A stretch of 64,000 nt of DNA, from assembly GCA_914767715.1 (NCBI GenBank), contig OU612073.1, positions 15,376,001-15,440,000 on the forward strand, read 5' to 3'. The first letter of the stretch is position 1; every line of letters begins with the position of its first letter. The DNA is from Membranipora membranacea (taxonomy: Eukaryota; Bryozoa; Gymnolaemata; Cheilostomatida; Membraniporidae). Positions 1 to 12,142 of the stretch are shown piece by piece. A program made the translations under genes and the position numbers. Below the pieces are notes generated by a model. It did no database searches, had not been told where the DNA came from, and saw only the letters and a program-made list of their open reading frames with translations.

Positions 1-458
1 CCCGCCACTCTGAGGTAAAGTCAGACCTGCAGTATATACATTAATACAACTCAATAACAAGGTTTACAATCTTAGCTGGTATACAGCTTGTAAATTAGAA
101 TGACAAGGTTGGAGATGTTGTAAAAACTCTGCCTCAGACTCAGAGTAATATTACAAGATATTGAAAACTATGATCAGCAGCTTGCAAATCTAAAACTTGA
201 GCATCTCTCAGAGTGTACCTGAGTGTAGCCTGTCTCAGACATAGATCCATATGCAAGTGTCGAAGTATTATTGACCATCCATTAGCTCATTATGAACCAC
301 CAGTACACACAGTAGACATAGCTTTGGTCCTCCGACCAGCCCCACTGCTCTGTGTGCCAAAAGTTTTTCACAGATTTTATAAAATTGTGCCTGAACCTGT
401 CCTCAAACCGAATTTCTACTGTGGCACATGCTGTCAAATGCGTCGATACGCAATATAG
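1..458 (+). CDS. 3'-terminal part of an unrecognised protein-coding gene
   Basis: The window opens inside an exon ending at base 14, followed by a donor (GAG|GTAAAG). A terminal exon starts after a CAG acceptor at about 211 (or 239; both give the same frame) and stays open to TAG at 456-458. If the exons join directly, the phase fits (AG|A). The visible tail has a Pro-rich stretch (around APLLCVPKVF) and ends with Cys pairs (FYCGTC, CCQM). I recognise no family. An AATAAA signal lies 4 bp after the stop, so this is the gene's 3' end. The upstream body lies outside the window. The alternative is that the terminal exon is 3' UTR with a chance open frame. Confidence 0.45.
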
Positions 459-461
459 AGG

Positions 462-467
462 AATAAA
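462..467 (+). terminator. AATAAA poly(A) signal of the upstream + strand gene
   Basis: Canonical AATAAA four bases after the stop at 456-458. Confidence 0.5.
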
Positions 468-490
468 TAGAACTAAAACAAATTAATATT

Positions 491-496
491 TTTATT
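491..496 (-). terminator. Candidate AATAAA poly(A) signal for ankyrin-caspase gene 1
   Basis: TTTATT on the + strand reads AATAAA on the minus strand, about 400 bp beyond the stop codon at 899. It lies within 30 bp of the opposing gene's signal, so the two genes end tail to tail. No closer minus-strand signal was noticed. Confidence 0.35.
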
Positions 497-898
497 CAGT
501 TCAAATAAGTAGTGTCACTCTGGGAGAATATTTAGCCATTTACCAGATTTCACAGATCATACTCAACTGTTTACTGTTTATGCTCCTACAGAAAAGAAGA
601 AAAAGCGTAACAATGCAAACAACATCAAAATAACATAATAAAATAAGATCATTATGTGTACACATGGCACAGCGGATACAACAAAAACTTGATAAACTAA
701 TCATTTGAGCTAAAAAGAGCAATATTTGAGGTAGACGTTGTGGACATTAAAGTCACGAAACAACTTTCAGATCTGCAGATTTCAATTCAAATGCATGAAA
801 TCTTTACTGACAATGAAACCACAGCACATACTGAAGAATTTTACAGGTTGTGACTTTAAAAGGTAGCACTAAACAAGCGTTTATGTTTAAAGTTGAGT

Positions 899-3808
899 TC
901 AGTGTTTCCCCACATGTAATTTTATCTTCGTCTTACTGCATGTGAATCTTGCTCTTGGCAAAATGAGGTCTTTGTCTGTGTTAGCTATAAACTGTGGAGT
1001 TTGGCTGATGCATGTCGGATCTTCCTTTTTCATTCTGCTGACAGCTTTGCTATGGATTGCAAATAAATTGGTTTTACCATCAGCCTCAGAAAATTCTTTG
1101 GCAAGTGCTCCTGTGAAAGCACCACGTATCGCAGTACCACCATATATTGTTGCTAGAAGAAGAACAGTGTTTGGACGTTCCAGCACCACATAATAGTTTC
1201 TTTGTTGGTTTTTCTCTGGTGTACTCTCAATGAAAGCTTCAGCGATCTCAGGGTCAGCCCTTCCAGTGAAGAGTTGTGCAGCTCTCTGAACTGGGATTTG
1301 GCAAGCCTGAATTGTCATAACCTGTGGCAATACAAAATGCGTAAGAGTCATTACAAACCATTGCTTTGATAATTAACGATGTGATCAGGCCTTTATTTGC
1401 TCAAATTGTTGGTGTATACGCTGTATACGTGTATTTCCGCCATTATGATTTTCTAATATCTAATGAAGCTTGTAATATACCAGATTATTACAAAAATTTG
1501 GCAATGTATACAGTCAAGTTTAAACAATCAGACCATGTGAGACACAAATTGGTGTCTCAATACCTACCAAGGGAACAACATCATCCAGGAGAGTCTGGAA
1601 AATTCTCACGACATCATTTATCGGAACTACTTCTCCTTGGCTTCCAAGAAGGCCTCCCCTGCAGCCATGGGACATTATTCCAACCATCATGAATGCGCAG
1701 CTTCCTCTAATTCGTGTCACGTAGCTATGTATCATTTCTTTGACGCCTTGACCATCAATCCAATTCATTGCCGTTGTCTCGCAACCCAGTGCCATTAAAC
1801 CCTGTTGAAATGGAAATGCTCCAAGTTACAAACTGATAAAAGTTAAGCTTTGCCAGGCTTTTCTGGTCATTCTTTAAAAGTATCAGGCATACACTCGCGT
1901 TCATCTTCTGTGTATTTTAAAATGCATCCACTCTCAACACCGTGCTAGCATTCAATCAAATTAGCTTTATCTCAATGGCCCCAAAACAAAAAGCGGGCCT
2001 TTGAAATAAGGCTCGGCTCAACGATAAACATGATATTGCCATGAAAAAGAAATTAATCATGTAATGTGTTGAATGTGCCCATTGGTGTTCAAAGAACTTT
2101 TCCTGTGCTCTTTGTAACACAGGTCATGATCTGGCACAATAGCAGCGTAGTCTTGTGCTCAACGGCTCAGATATTCGATTAAAAAGGCTTGGACCATAGA
2201 GGGATAACTCTATGGCTTGGACTATCTACTAAGACAACATGCTAGAATTTCGCTAAACCAAGAATATTGCACTCAGCCTAAATATAAGATGCTGGTGGTG
2301 TTCGGTAGTGGTAATATCCATAAAAACCATAAAACTTTATACCTGCTCAAACGCTTCCGCCTCTGCAACTGCACCTATTCTGTCTTTGGAGTTGAAAAGT
2401 ACTAGGCCATAACTTTTCATGATCTCTTGATTCCGAGGAATGATATACTGGTTACTAAAGGGTGCTAACTTCTGTATGATCTCCCTTGTCAATGGTGCAT
2501 TTCCAATAATACGTTGAAATTCTGTAAATAAAATAATGAATAGAGGCGTACTGATGACATAAAAAGGAAACTGGAAATCCCAGTGCCTCATCATCACATG
2601 ATGGTATTGGGAATCCAACATATCAAACAACAATGACGCTATTGCGAGCATAGCCTTGTGACCCTGCATCAAATGATTGACTATGCTATATGTAGACATG
2701 CAGGTGTTGTTTTACACAAGTGGTCATTAGATTAGGCAAAAGCCGACCTGTTCCACTGTAATAAAATTGATTATTAATAATCAGTGTAAAATCCCATACG
2801 CAGTAGCTCTCAACTGGTATGGGATTTTACACTGATTATTAATAATCAACTTTATTACAGTGGAACAGGTCGCTTTTGCCTATTAAAATATATAGTTTTG
2901 CAAGTAGCTGTTTCATATAATGTAAGCCTGTTAAAATTGAAAGTGAAGAATGAAGAAGATCTAGAAGAAACTTGAAACTATATTTTGTGCTTACCGCTTC
3001 TCCTATAGTCTGCATATATCTGGCCTTTATGATCTGTAGGAAATGGAAGTGCAAGGACATCAATCCATTGCTCAACAGTCAGTGAATTCCGAATCATTTC
3101 CATCATTGTTTGGACATGCTGCGTGGCTGGGATGTCTTGGATAGGTGTCAAACCACCTATATCTCGCTTTGAAACCAGATTATAACATTTGTCTGGCATC
3201 AACTTACTCAATATGAATTCAAGTGATTCAGTCTCTTCAGACATGCAGGCAAAGTGGAAAGGTGTCCTGCCCCAGTTATTCGTGATTAGAAGAAGATCAT
3301 AGAATCGGGCTCGGCCTACAGACTTGAACACAACTTTGATTGATTCATGGTTCCTCTTGATTATTGCACTGTGTAAGATAGTCGTCTCGAGTAAGCCGTA
3401 TCGGGTAGACAGCAGCTGTATCCTTTGTTTTGCAGAAACACGAGTCAGAATGTAGTGTAATGCCTTGGGGTCTAACGGAAAACCAAATAGATCACTTACT
3501 GCAGACTCGAAGTAGTAACTAACCAGGTCATCTTCCCCAGTGGGCTGTTGTCCGGTGCAGCTCATCAAGGCGCGCACAACGTCCAATTGGCCTTTCTCTG
3601 CGGCAAGATGGAATGCTGAAACATTTGTTCGGTCTTGCTCTAGCTGAAGTTGTCTTAAATCTTTTTTTACTTGCAGTGATTCAGCTTTATTGAAGTGTAC
3701 TATCCATTTCAAATAGCACCCTAGTCCTCTAAAATCACAGCTCATAAAGTAGCTCCCGTTGAACTTTATCGGACAGCAGTGATCATCTTCTGTTGGAGAC
3801 GCCTCCAT
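899..3808 (-). CDS. Ankyrin-repeat protein with C-terminal caspase-like domain (short form)
   Basis: Four exons join in frame: 3808-2995, 2521-2343, 1801-1568 and 1321-899, giving 549 aa. Residues ~1-270 carry about four ankyrin-type repeats (VSAFHLAAEKGQLDVVRALM; TTILHSAI; GRTPFHFAC; GLTPIQDI). From ~300 the sequence follows the caspase fold: an R-x-G segment (KDRIG) near the start of p20, MSHG with the candidate catalytic His376, and QAC with candidate Cys416. The usual QACRG reads QACQI. The p10 part keeps the ST-type strand and an Arg at 475 (GTAIRG) at the position of the caspase S1 Arg. There is no CARD, DED or death domain. Caspases are cytosolic Cys proteases of apoptosis and immunity; activity here is not certain. 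The ATG at 3808 was chosen as the first Met of exon 1. Intron 1 holds a palindromic MITE. It could be a pseudoprotease. Confidence 0.78.
1964..2013. repeat. Imperfect hairpin, copy 1 of a small dispersed repeat
   Basis: AGCTTTATCTCAATGGCCC faces GGGCCTTTGAAATAAGGCT. The same arrangement, better preserved, is at 22478-22520. It lies in intron 2 of ankyrin-caspase gene 1. Confidence 0.45.
2735..2880. mobile_element. Palindromic MITE flanked by TA
   Basis: Two nearly identical inverted arms of about 60 bp (termini GGCAAAAGC / GCTTTTGCC) surround a ~20-bp loop at about 2798-2817. The element is flanked by TA on both sides (2733-2734 and 2881-2882), the target duplication typical of Tc1/mariner-type MITEs. 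It sits in intron 1 of ankyrin-caspase gene 1. No coding capacity. Near-identical arms suggest a recent insertion or gene conversion. Confidence 0.75.
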
Positions 3809-5523
3809 GTCTGATGATTGAAGAGATGATTATTCAAGATGGCTATGGGATGCAACAAGTCAAGACTGTGCAGCACTATAGAGTAATCTCAATTTTAAAT
3901 GTGTGATCATGTCTGATAGTGATAAGCAATTGATTTTTTTAGCCTGTGGAGTACTCTTCATTTTAAATGTGCAATCATGCTAGATAATTGATTCTTGTTT
4001 TCGCTTGCTGTTGGTGAATTGCCATGTGACAGCAAATCAATAGCGAGGCAGAGCTGTACCAACTTTAGCAACAGCCTACATTTATATGACATCCGTTCAC
4101 CTCTTGCAGAGCTATACAGGAAACCTTAAAATCCTTCAAAGTTTATTTTAATGATATCCTCAACTGATTATAATTTGTGGATTAATTTGTGGATAGACAT
4201 TTTGTTTTGAAACACATCTTGGTCATTGGTGGTTATGACTATACGTTCTAGAGATCATTCCAGTTCAATTCCAGATTTTTGATGTTTTGTCAACAAAGCA
4301 GGATCATCTTAGGTTTTTATGAAATATGATGCGAATTTCGTAAACTTTTATGTTAGTTGCGCAGTCTTTTCAAATACAAAATTTTATTGAATTAAAGGAT
4401 TGACCAGCTCTATACACTCTGCTGATAACACTACCTACTGAACTGCAATTCATAATCTATTGTTGACATAACACATTGATTTCAATATAATACTATGACA
4501 AAACAATGAGTCTCTCATTTTTTGATAAGATCCAAAAAACAATCATGCTTGGCTGTAAAGGTACACTCACTACACTGTGCAAAGCTATGTGATGTAATTT
4601 TGCACATTTCTTCACGCTCGGGTGAGATTTCTCAAAGGAAATCCGTGTTTAATAACTGTGGAGCCATACAATAGATATTATTATAATATTCCAGTTGGTG
4701 CCCTTTCCCCTTAGGAGTTCTTGGGTTTCCCTGAAGCCATATACCAATCGACAAAGACAAAGTAACACAGTAATACAGCTTAACACAGTATAGATTACCA
4801 TTCATTTTGAAAAAATTGCAGAGTATTAGAAGGTATAATTGAGGAGCAGATATGGCAGCCCTGAAGAAGATTGTCCCAGACTCCAAAATGTACCCTAACT
4901 ACCTGTGTAAACTGAAGTTTCTTCCCATTTCGAAGGAGATTGGGCAACTCCAAAGTTTGGCCACAACTTTGCTAGCAATCGTGTGGGTATTTGTTTAGCG
5001 CGTATTTTAATCTATAAAAAATTCATTTTAGAGAAGAAAACTTTGCAACAATTATAGATTAATTCACACTGGAGGAGCAATACGATAGCATTTTAGGTAT
5101 AAATGAATTTTATTTGTTAATTCTCATTAATTTTTGAGACAAAAGGTCTCTGTAGCTCTAGTTGATGACACTATGCAATACATGCAATGTCACAAAGCTA
5201 CATTTCACTAAGATGACCATTGGTAACTGGTCTGTATTTTCTTTCAAAGTTTGTAAAATTAATGCATAACATAGCTGGTGCCTTCTACACCACATTTGGC
5301 ATTGCATAAAAAAACATAAAATACATTCAATATCAAATAAAAGAGCATTTTTAGTTTTTCTTAAACAATTTCAAATACAGTAGCAAAGTATCTTACTGAG
5401 ATCTGATCATTAATTAGTTTTATCAATCAAAGATATCAATTGACCAGAAATTTTTAAAGTACAAAACCATACAAAAAAAATCTTTCATTAGTATGTTAGT
5501 AGATCAGGAAGATTCATGCCTGC
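3809..5523. other. Intergenic, no gene recognised
   Basis: AT-rich. It contains the 5' flank of ankyrin-caspase gene 1, including CAAGATGGC (YY1-like) at about 3836-3844, and the 3' flank of the Cys-rich gene, with a minus-strand AATAAA (TTTATT on +) near 5109-5114. No open frame here shows family features or plausible splice partners. Confidence 0.5.
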
Positions 5524-8489
5524 TCACAAGTTGCTATAGATGTTTATATTGCAGCGAAAGTGAACACTGATCTTGTGGAGGGTTGTACTGTCAGGTTCGC
5601 TTGTTGCATTCTACAAAGAGAAGGAAATGATATATATTTGTTAAATAATACTAAACTAAGACAAAATATTTAAAATTACAAAGTTTCCACACCCAGTGTT
5701 TAGAAAGCTAAGCCCAACCCAGTATGCCTCGCCAACGTACAGATGTTAGGTGAAGTTATATTCTTCAATTTCGTTGAGTCATGTGAGGCATTATTACGTG
5801 CTGTGCGGTTAGGATGTGCAACAACATAAGTGCCATTCAATCTTGCTCAGTCCAGTAGGATAAATGAAGTGTTAATACCAGTACTGATATCTACAGGGAG
5901 AGAACATGCACCTCCAGCAGGTCAACATGTTATTTGTATACTTTCAAGCCAACCTCTATAAATATATAAATAAATTCATCATTCCCTCAAAAAACTCTCC
6001 CTGGTGCTCAATATTCAATATGTAAGGAAATAGCCCATATAGAGCCATTAGTAGATTAAATGCTCACCAATGGCATTCTGTCTGTATGACAACTTGGGAC
6101 ACATATTCAGTATCATCAAAGCCACAAACTCCACCTGCTGACCCGAATGGAAGGGTAGCAGACAGTCTGTTACTCTCTGGAAGCTCTCCACTACACTTGC
6201 CTTTACCATCACAGTTATCGTGTATGGATGTATACAGATGCCTTAGATTGTCCTGCTTCCATGCAAAAGTGAAGTTATTGGCTACATAATAAAACGACAG
6301 TCAATCAATGAGCGAGTGTTGGCATTAAATTTATTTTTTCAACGGTTCAGATGAACCTAATATAAGAACCTGATGGTTTTATGATTTGTTGCTAGCTTGC
6401 CGTCACTAGTTTACATATCGCAGAAGTATTTTTAAGTTATGACCTGGACTGTATTTCTGCTACCTAACTAGTGCAATAAGTAAAGGGGCTGTCTTCCATA
6501 TTAAAGGGGTATGGTCATGGGATCAAGAGCTTGTGGTATTGAGTACCTATATGAGAACACCTACATATGTTCAGCTGATCAAATTTTTGTAACTGAGTTT
6601 TAATTTAATGAACACACTGGCTATTATAAGCGCGGCAGAACTAAGTTCAGATGATCCCAAAAAAAATGGGCAAAGAGTCAGGTCAGCTACCAATTTTAAG
6701 CTAGGTAATTGATTCAGCAAAAATCTTGAATAATCTTTTTAAGGGACTTATTTCTCAACAAAACTCGGGGATGATTAGATTTATGACGAATGGAATTGAG
6801 ACACCCTGAATGGTCTTCAATAAGAATGAGTGATGCTTTACTAAAGCAAGTTATCACTTTCACATCGCTCATAATTATCACTCACTTGGTCTTTCAATTA
6901 GAAAAAATCGCACCCGAATCGATCACTGAGAAAGTATATAGTTCCATCAATGACAGAGTGGCTTGAAAGCGAGAGTAAAGCCTGGTGCTCAATTGCAGCA
7001 AAATTGCATGATTTTAGGTCTTATAAGGTCTCAAGACTCTTGCAAGTCTTGCAAAACCAATCTTAGAATTCTGGCGCCAACAGACAGTTGCAACGGGATA
7101 TCTTAGAAAAATTAATTGTGATCCATCATGGGCCGAGATTTTGGCTGTGTATGCTATAATAGGACTAAGATTTTGATAAAATCGAGAGATTCTGTAATCA
7201 ATTGTGAACCACAATCTTAGAAGTTGTATGATTATTGTGCAACAGTGGCAAGACCTTTAGAGTGAAATCTCATGCAATTGTGAACCTCAAAATCTCAAGA
7301 CTGGTAGGACTCTTGCAAGAGCATTGCAAGGCAATTCAAGAGTCATGAGACATCATTTGAAGATCTAAATATTTTGACAGCATTGCATAAAGAAAACGGC
7401 CTAGAGAAACAGCAAAAATGTGTTGCACTTCAAAAATTGATGAAATGACTTTTTGAGGTTTGATCATGGACTTGATAATATACCTAGACAGGACACCATA
7501 TACTGCCGAAGTGAGGCACTTAATTGTGGGGCGACATTGCTTCTACACCTTTCAATGTCATTACGTCGTCCACAATTAAGTGCCTCAGTGCCTCAATGCC
7601 AATGCTCTATTTAGTGTCCTGTCTAGGTTTATGGTCTATGGTCTATGGTCTATGGGTTTGATTTATTTTTACTAGTTGAAACACTGTGGACTCATGATGC
7701 CTAGAATCACCTTATTATTATTTTATTGATTTAACAAACTGCATCAACCAATACTGTTTAAAACTTACGTCCTCCCATATCAAAGTCACAGATACCAAAC
7801 TGACAGCCACTGGCCTCCGACTCGGTGTTTAACATCAAATATAGTTTTTGTAATGACATCACATATGTACCATCTCCTGTACCACACTGGAGCTGGTAAG
7901 ACTTTCCTGAGCACACTGTCTGAATGTTCTCACCTGTGTACATATTATGCAAAATCATCTTTGAAAAGTATAAGGTGAGAAATACACAGAAACCCCTCCC
8001 ACTGCAGCTGAACAGAAAAGGTAGATATCAGTGTGTTATGGTGTCTTGGAAACGATAAAATAGATCATTCAGAATTGGGGGGGGGGGGGGGATAAAACAT
8101 TCGATTGACTGCTTATAGGAGCAACAACTGATCCAAACAGTAAGCTATAACATTTCATATTAATTTTAGATCGCTGAAAACTAAATTGGCTTTCTCATTT
8201 AACAAACAGGAATTTTCTCAATCCTGCACCTCTTTCTGATTGAAAGGCAAAAATGGTAAACATTCTCAGATACATAGCAGTCGCTGAGCGCTTAGGTTTG
8301 CGTGTGCCACAAAGTCAAATGAATGTTCATCAGCTCGATCAAAAAAATTTAGAGTTAGTACATTTCGAATGAATTCAACTCACTCTCAGCTCCGTAAATA
8401 ATAGTCAGTATCAATCCTATGGCAGCACACAGTCTGGAACATCTGCTGTAACCAGAAAATGAGTGGAGAACTTTCATAGCCATAATCAT
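5524..8489 (-). CDS. Small Cys-rich secreted protein (possible SUEL/galactose-lectin-like fold)
   Basis: Four exons are proposed: 8489-8384, 7933-7769, 6281-6068 and 5599-5524, giving 186 aa with consistent phases. The N-terminus has a hydrophobic core (LCAAIGLILTIIYG) followed by AES, a plausible signal peptide. The mature part has spaced Cys motifs: VCSGKSYQLQC, GCQFGIC, NCDGKGKC, VCGF and a last RC. The VC-G-S-Y-L-C start and the late C-x4-C pair recall rhamnose/galactose-binding (SUEL) lectin domains, but the match is by eye and weak. The last acceptor is uncertain: the stronger TAG at 5611 would create a stop (TG|A), so the weaker CAACAAG acceptor at 5600 was used. Three Met codons at 8489, 8483 and 8477 could start translation. 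Confidence 0.55.
7493..7627. mobile_element. Palindromic MITE-like element
   Basis: CCTAGACAGGACAC at the left end is inverted at the right end (GTGTCCTGTCTAGG). Internal arms (GAGGCACTTAATTGTGG and its complement) also pair. No clear target-site duplication. It is inside intron 2 of the Cys-rich secreted gene. Confidence 0.6.
7628..7655. repeat. Short tandem repeat, unit GGTCTAT
   Basis: About three and a half copies of a 7-bp unit directly abut the palindromic element ending at 7627. Confidence 0.7.
8077..8091. repeat. Poly-G run (15 G)
   Basis: Uninterrupted G tract in intron 1 of the Cys-rich gene. The exact length may be a sequencing artefact. Confidence 0.7.
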
Positions 8490-9300
8490 CGGTGACAATT
8501 TATATCAAAATATTCACAGGTATAAATATGTTACCAGCAAACAAGAAAAAACTTCATGAATTGAATGGGACAAGTCCACAATCTACATTAATCCGAAGAA
8601 TCAAGAGGCACAATATGAACACCATTTTTGCCACACAGGGAAGGATGGATATGACGCTCGCTTACCTGAGCAACTTCATTATCAAAGCTGTGATGGTTTC
8701 TGGCTGCATATGATGAACAACGGCGTTTTATATGTATGCCTATGTCTATGTGAGTGCTCTTGCTTTGCACCCAATGCAACCTTTCACACAAAAAAGTTGT
8801 CACTGCGTGCATGGTGCGTAATGAAACGGTTTTTTTTGCAGTGACACAACATACATAATGACAATTTGAAATTGATAATCCGATGGTTAAGAGGATTATC
8901 AGGATGGTCTGTGGTGGTTGATAACGATAAATTTTGCCACAAGTTTTTGGGTGAAGGAATAAAAAACAAGATTTGGTGATATGATGGTCCATGCACAACA
9001 ATTGTGATTTAATATGTGATGCATGATGATGCAACCTATTGTAATCCAACTGCATTGCACAACAAAGCTGAATTTCTAAACAGATTGCAAAAATACATTA
9101 AAGATTAGTCTTTGTGTACTGACTAATTACGACTGATCACTGATAAATCAGGATTTATCACCCCCCTACCATAAGTTTCAATAAAAAATTTCAAATTCTT
9201 CATAGCTGTAAATATCAATTTCTCCACTCACTTTTTTGAGTTTCCTGAATGGAAAGGTGAATATGTTGCTTGCTTTGGGGCAAGAAACGCTCGAGGGTGT

Positions 9301-9493
9301 GCTGCCCCTTAAGAGGGACGCAGGTTGCCCGAGGTCCTCGTACTGAGAGTGTGATACATCCTATAAAACTAGAATGCATCCTAAAGGTGAGGCCATGGTG
9401 GACATTCTAATCGTGAGTGTGCAGCAAGCTGCCAGAAACTGAATCAGGCACTCATCAACCATTGGCAGTGACACTTTGATCTTAGCCAATAGG
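9301..9493 (+). repeat. Dispersed repeat family, copy 1
   Basis: About 190 bp from GCTGCCCCTTAAGAGGGACG to TTAGCCAATAGG is repeated in reverse complement at 34182-34373, with similarity visible along the whole length (shared blocks such as TAGAATGCATCCTA and GTGTGCAGCAAGCTGCCA). No coding capacity. Probably a non-autonomous transposon. Confidence 0.75.
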
Positions 9494-11479
9494 TCGAGAA
9501 GCGTAAATTTGCCCTGTTTATGACAAAACAAGAAGCGTAATTTCGCATTTCAGCTTAAAACATGTACTCCGGCCTGATGTGTAATGGAGAATTCTTACTG
9601 TAGACTTGCGATACAGAAAGCGGTGTGGTCATGAAGGAAGTTCTATCACAACAAGATTAGGAAGTTTGCTCATATTCATTGTGTCAGAAGAATCCTCAAT
9701 CTAACAGGTCCTATCAGAAACAGGACATCACAGTATCCTATGGCAGACATGGAGGTAATGGCAAGGACAGACAACTTTATCAAAATTGGTTCAAGGAGGT
9801 AAACCAATTTTTATTTCTATACTATTTTATTGTAGCAGTATAAACGAATAATGTAAGAGTACTCATGTTCACACATATAAACATGATTATATACATAATA
9901 TGTTAATGCACATGTAAATATCATTACTTTGTTAGATATTTACATACAATTAAAACTGAAGGAAATTAACTGTGTTCGATAAGAATTCGTCATTTATAGA
10001 AGAGGAGTTCACATATTTGAATTGCATCATACTGTAAAAAATATTTGTGTGACCGACTTGGAATATGTCCCATTGCGAGTCTTAGGAGTATTAGTTTGTC
10101 TGGATTTATTTATATCTCTAATTAAATAGGGTCTGTGAATGCAACATCGGAATTGAGGCTCTGAGTCAGATCAATAAGTAGAATTTATTGGTCCGGTGGT
10201 TACAATCTGTTTATCAGTACCGAAAGGAGGCCTTGACCAGTCGTTGAAAACAGGTGCGTGATGACTCATAAGACGTGCCGTGACTCGTGAGGCGGCGTTG
10301 AGAGGATGCGAGAGAGACATGAGTTGTTAGACAGGTTTGAGACGCTGCTTGCAGTCCTACGGCCTGATTTTTAGGCCAAGATCTTTAAAAAAAACAAAAG
10401 ACTTGGGTGGATATCAAATTCAGCCTCAACCTTTGATCTCATGTATCTTTCAGAACTGGTTTAATGTTGTAATGTCAGATTACAGATAGTCGGGTTAAGT
10501 CTTTCTTTTCAATACTATTTAATTGAAGAGGACCGAGTATGAGATGAGAATGTATGTATGAATGTATTCATTTGGACCGGGAAAGACTAGCAATTATGTT
10601 GGATCGGATAAGCTGGTGGGCAATCATATCAAAGCAAACACATTTGCTTCGGAAAGACCAGAGCTCAGAATATTTATGGCCATTCATTGACAGAGACAGG
10701 ATGACAGGTGTGTGTATTTTTTAAGATATTGAAACACATTTCATTGGAGTTGTCCCCTGTCTCGTTGACTCGCTAAAATATGATGTCATTCCCGCTAAAC
10801 AGCGAAGAAATAAGAGATGTTTTATGTACCATAAACTTTTTTTTTTACTTCTGTTACTGCACTACTATTCTTTAACCAATAGGGGACTCATTCAGATTGC
10901 CTTATTAACTTAACATGAGACTCTCATTGCCCAAAATGACTATAATAAGTAAATGAACTCCTGCTTGGAGACTTAATAATTTAATCAATTAACAAAATTA
11001 AAGAATAGAATACTTACTTACTTACTAAGACAATTTTCTGCAAGTGCAATGTTGTCAATCGCATTCACTGAGTCGAATTTGGGGCATCTACTGGCTACAC
11101 TACATCTGCCTTCCTTTCTCATGGGGCCTACCAGCAAGCATGTGATTTCCATAACCCAGTAGGCCGTCACATGGTTCTTTCTGTTGATATTGGACCAAAC
11201 AAGAAGACCAGTACCAGTCAGTTCTGTTCTAAAATAAATACCCTGTCGGATAGGCCCTGGGGGCCTTTGTCTTGGAGTCTGTCTTCAAACATGTCCCAAG
11301 ACCTCTATGAGACTTTTATGACAAAAGCCCTTTTGTTTGGTGAAAAAGGAGTACAATGGCAGGCAAAGTTTGCATGTCTGATTACATATTGGATGGTTGG
11401 GGAACGTTTATATATGGTGGTAGCCTCAGTTCTCCTCTTGTCTTCACCTACACTCATTTGTGGGTATACACAATCCACC

Positions 11480-11819
11480 CACAGACAACAGGTCACTGAC
11501 AGTTGATTTGATGAGCCTTGTGTGGTTTGTGTTTGTTGTGGTGAAGATGGAAAGCTGTGCATGAACCAAGTTATCGCGGCTGCGCAGCTTCTGTACCCGC
11601 CAATTGCGTTGCTCAGATGAGTCACTTCTCTCTCATTGATCAGAAGTTTAATATTCTGATCAATGAGAGAGAAGTGACTCATCTGAGCAACGCAATTGGC
11701 GGGTACAGAAGCTGCGCAGCCGCGATAACTTGGTTCATGCTCAGCTTCCCATCTTCACCACAATAAACACAAACCACACACACACACAAGGCTGCAACTC
11801 ATCAAATCAACTGTCTGTG
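11480..11819. mobile_element. Foldback MITE family A, copy 1
   Basis: Nearly the whole 340-bp element is one inverted repeat centred near 11650, with termini CACAGAC / GTCTGTG. It is flanked by a perfect 7-bp duplication ATCCACC (11473-11479 and 11820-11826). Compared with copy 2 (58806-59166), the right terminus lacks about 14 bp between two TGTC repeats. No coding capacity. Confidence 0.85.
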
Positions 11820-11940
11820 ATCCACCTGCTGCTACAATATGTAGGAACCACTGCTGGTTAAGGGCATTTTACAACTGTACTTTATTTTGTAATGAAAAGC
11901 AGTCCTTCACTGAACATAACAAAACATAGTTTAGAGGCAT

Positions 11941-12050
11941 GGGCCCCTGGGACTAACGAGAGAATGTATTGCACCATTCTCTCTGGACTAACATGCCTTT
12001 ATTTTGCTAACGCACATTGGCAAAGCAAAGGCATATAAGTCCTTGGGCCC
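11941..12050. mobile_element. Short MITE with GGGCCC termini
   Basis: It starts GGGCCCCTGGGACTAAC and ends AAGTCCTTGGGCCC. The end sequence matches the termini of the larger palindrome at 58672-59683 (right end reads GTAAGTCCCAGGGGCCC). No target duplication recognised. Confidence 0.55.
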
Positions 12051-12093
12051 ACCAATGAACTCCCTCTCCCGGGAGAGAGTTCATTTGGCCCAA
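12043..12093. repeat. Short perfect-stem hairpin
   Basis: TTGGGCC...ATGAACTC pairs with GAGTTCAT...GGCCCAA around a CTCTCCCGGGAGAG centre. It overlaps the end of the preceding MITE. Confidence 0.6.
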
Positions 12094-12124
12094 TGTGTAT
12101 GACTTAATTTTATATAATACTAAC

Positions 12125-12142
12125 TATATATATATATATATA
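12125..12142. repeat. TA microsatellite
   Basis: Nine TA dinucleotides. Confidence 0.85.

Noticed and set aside
8588-9055. Minus-strand open frame of 155 codons upstream of the Cys-rich gene
   Set aside because: Low-complexity His/Cys composition, no domain, and no good splice junction to the signal-peptide exon.
11171-11766. Overlapping open frames of 69-125 codons on both strands
   Set aside because: They lie on and across a palindromic MITE, so the frames mirror each other and have no protein-family features.
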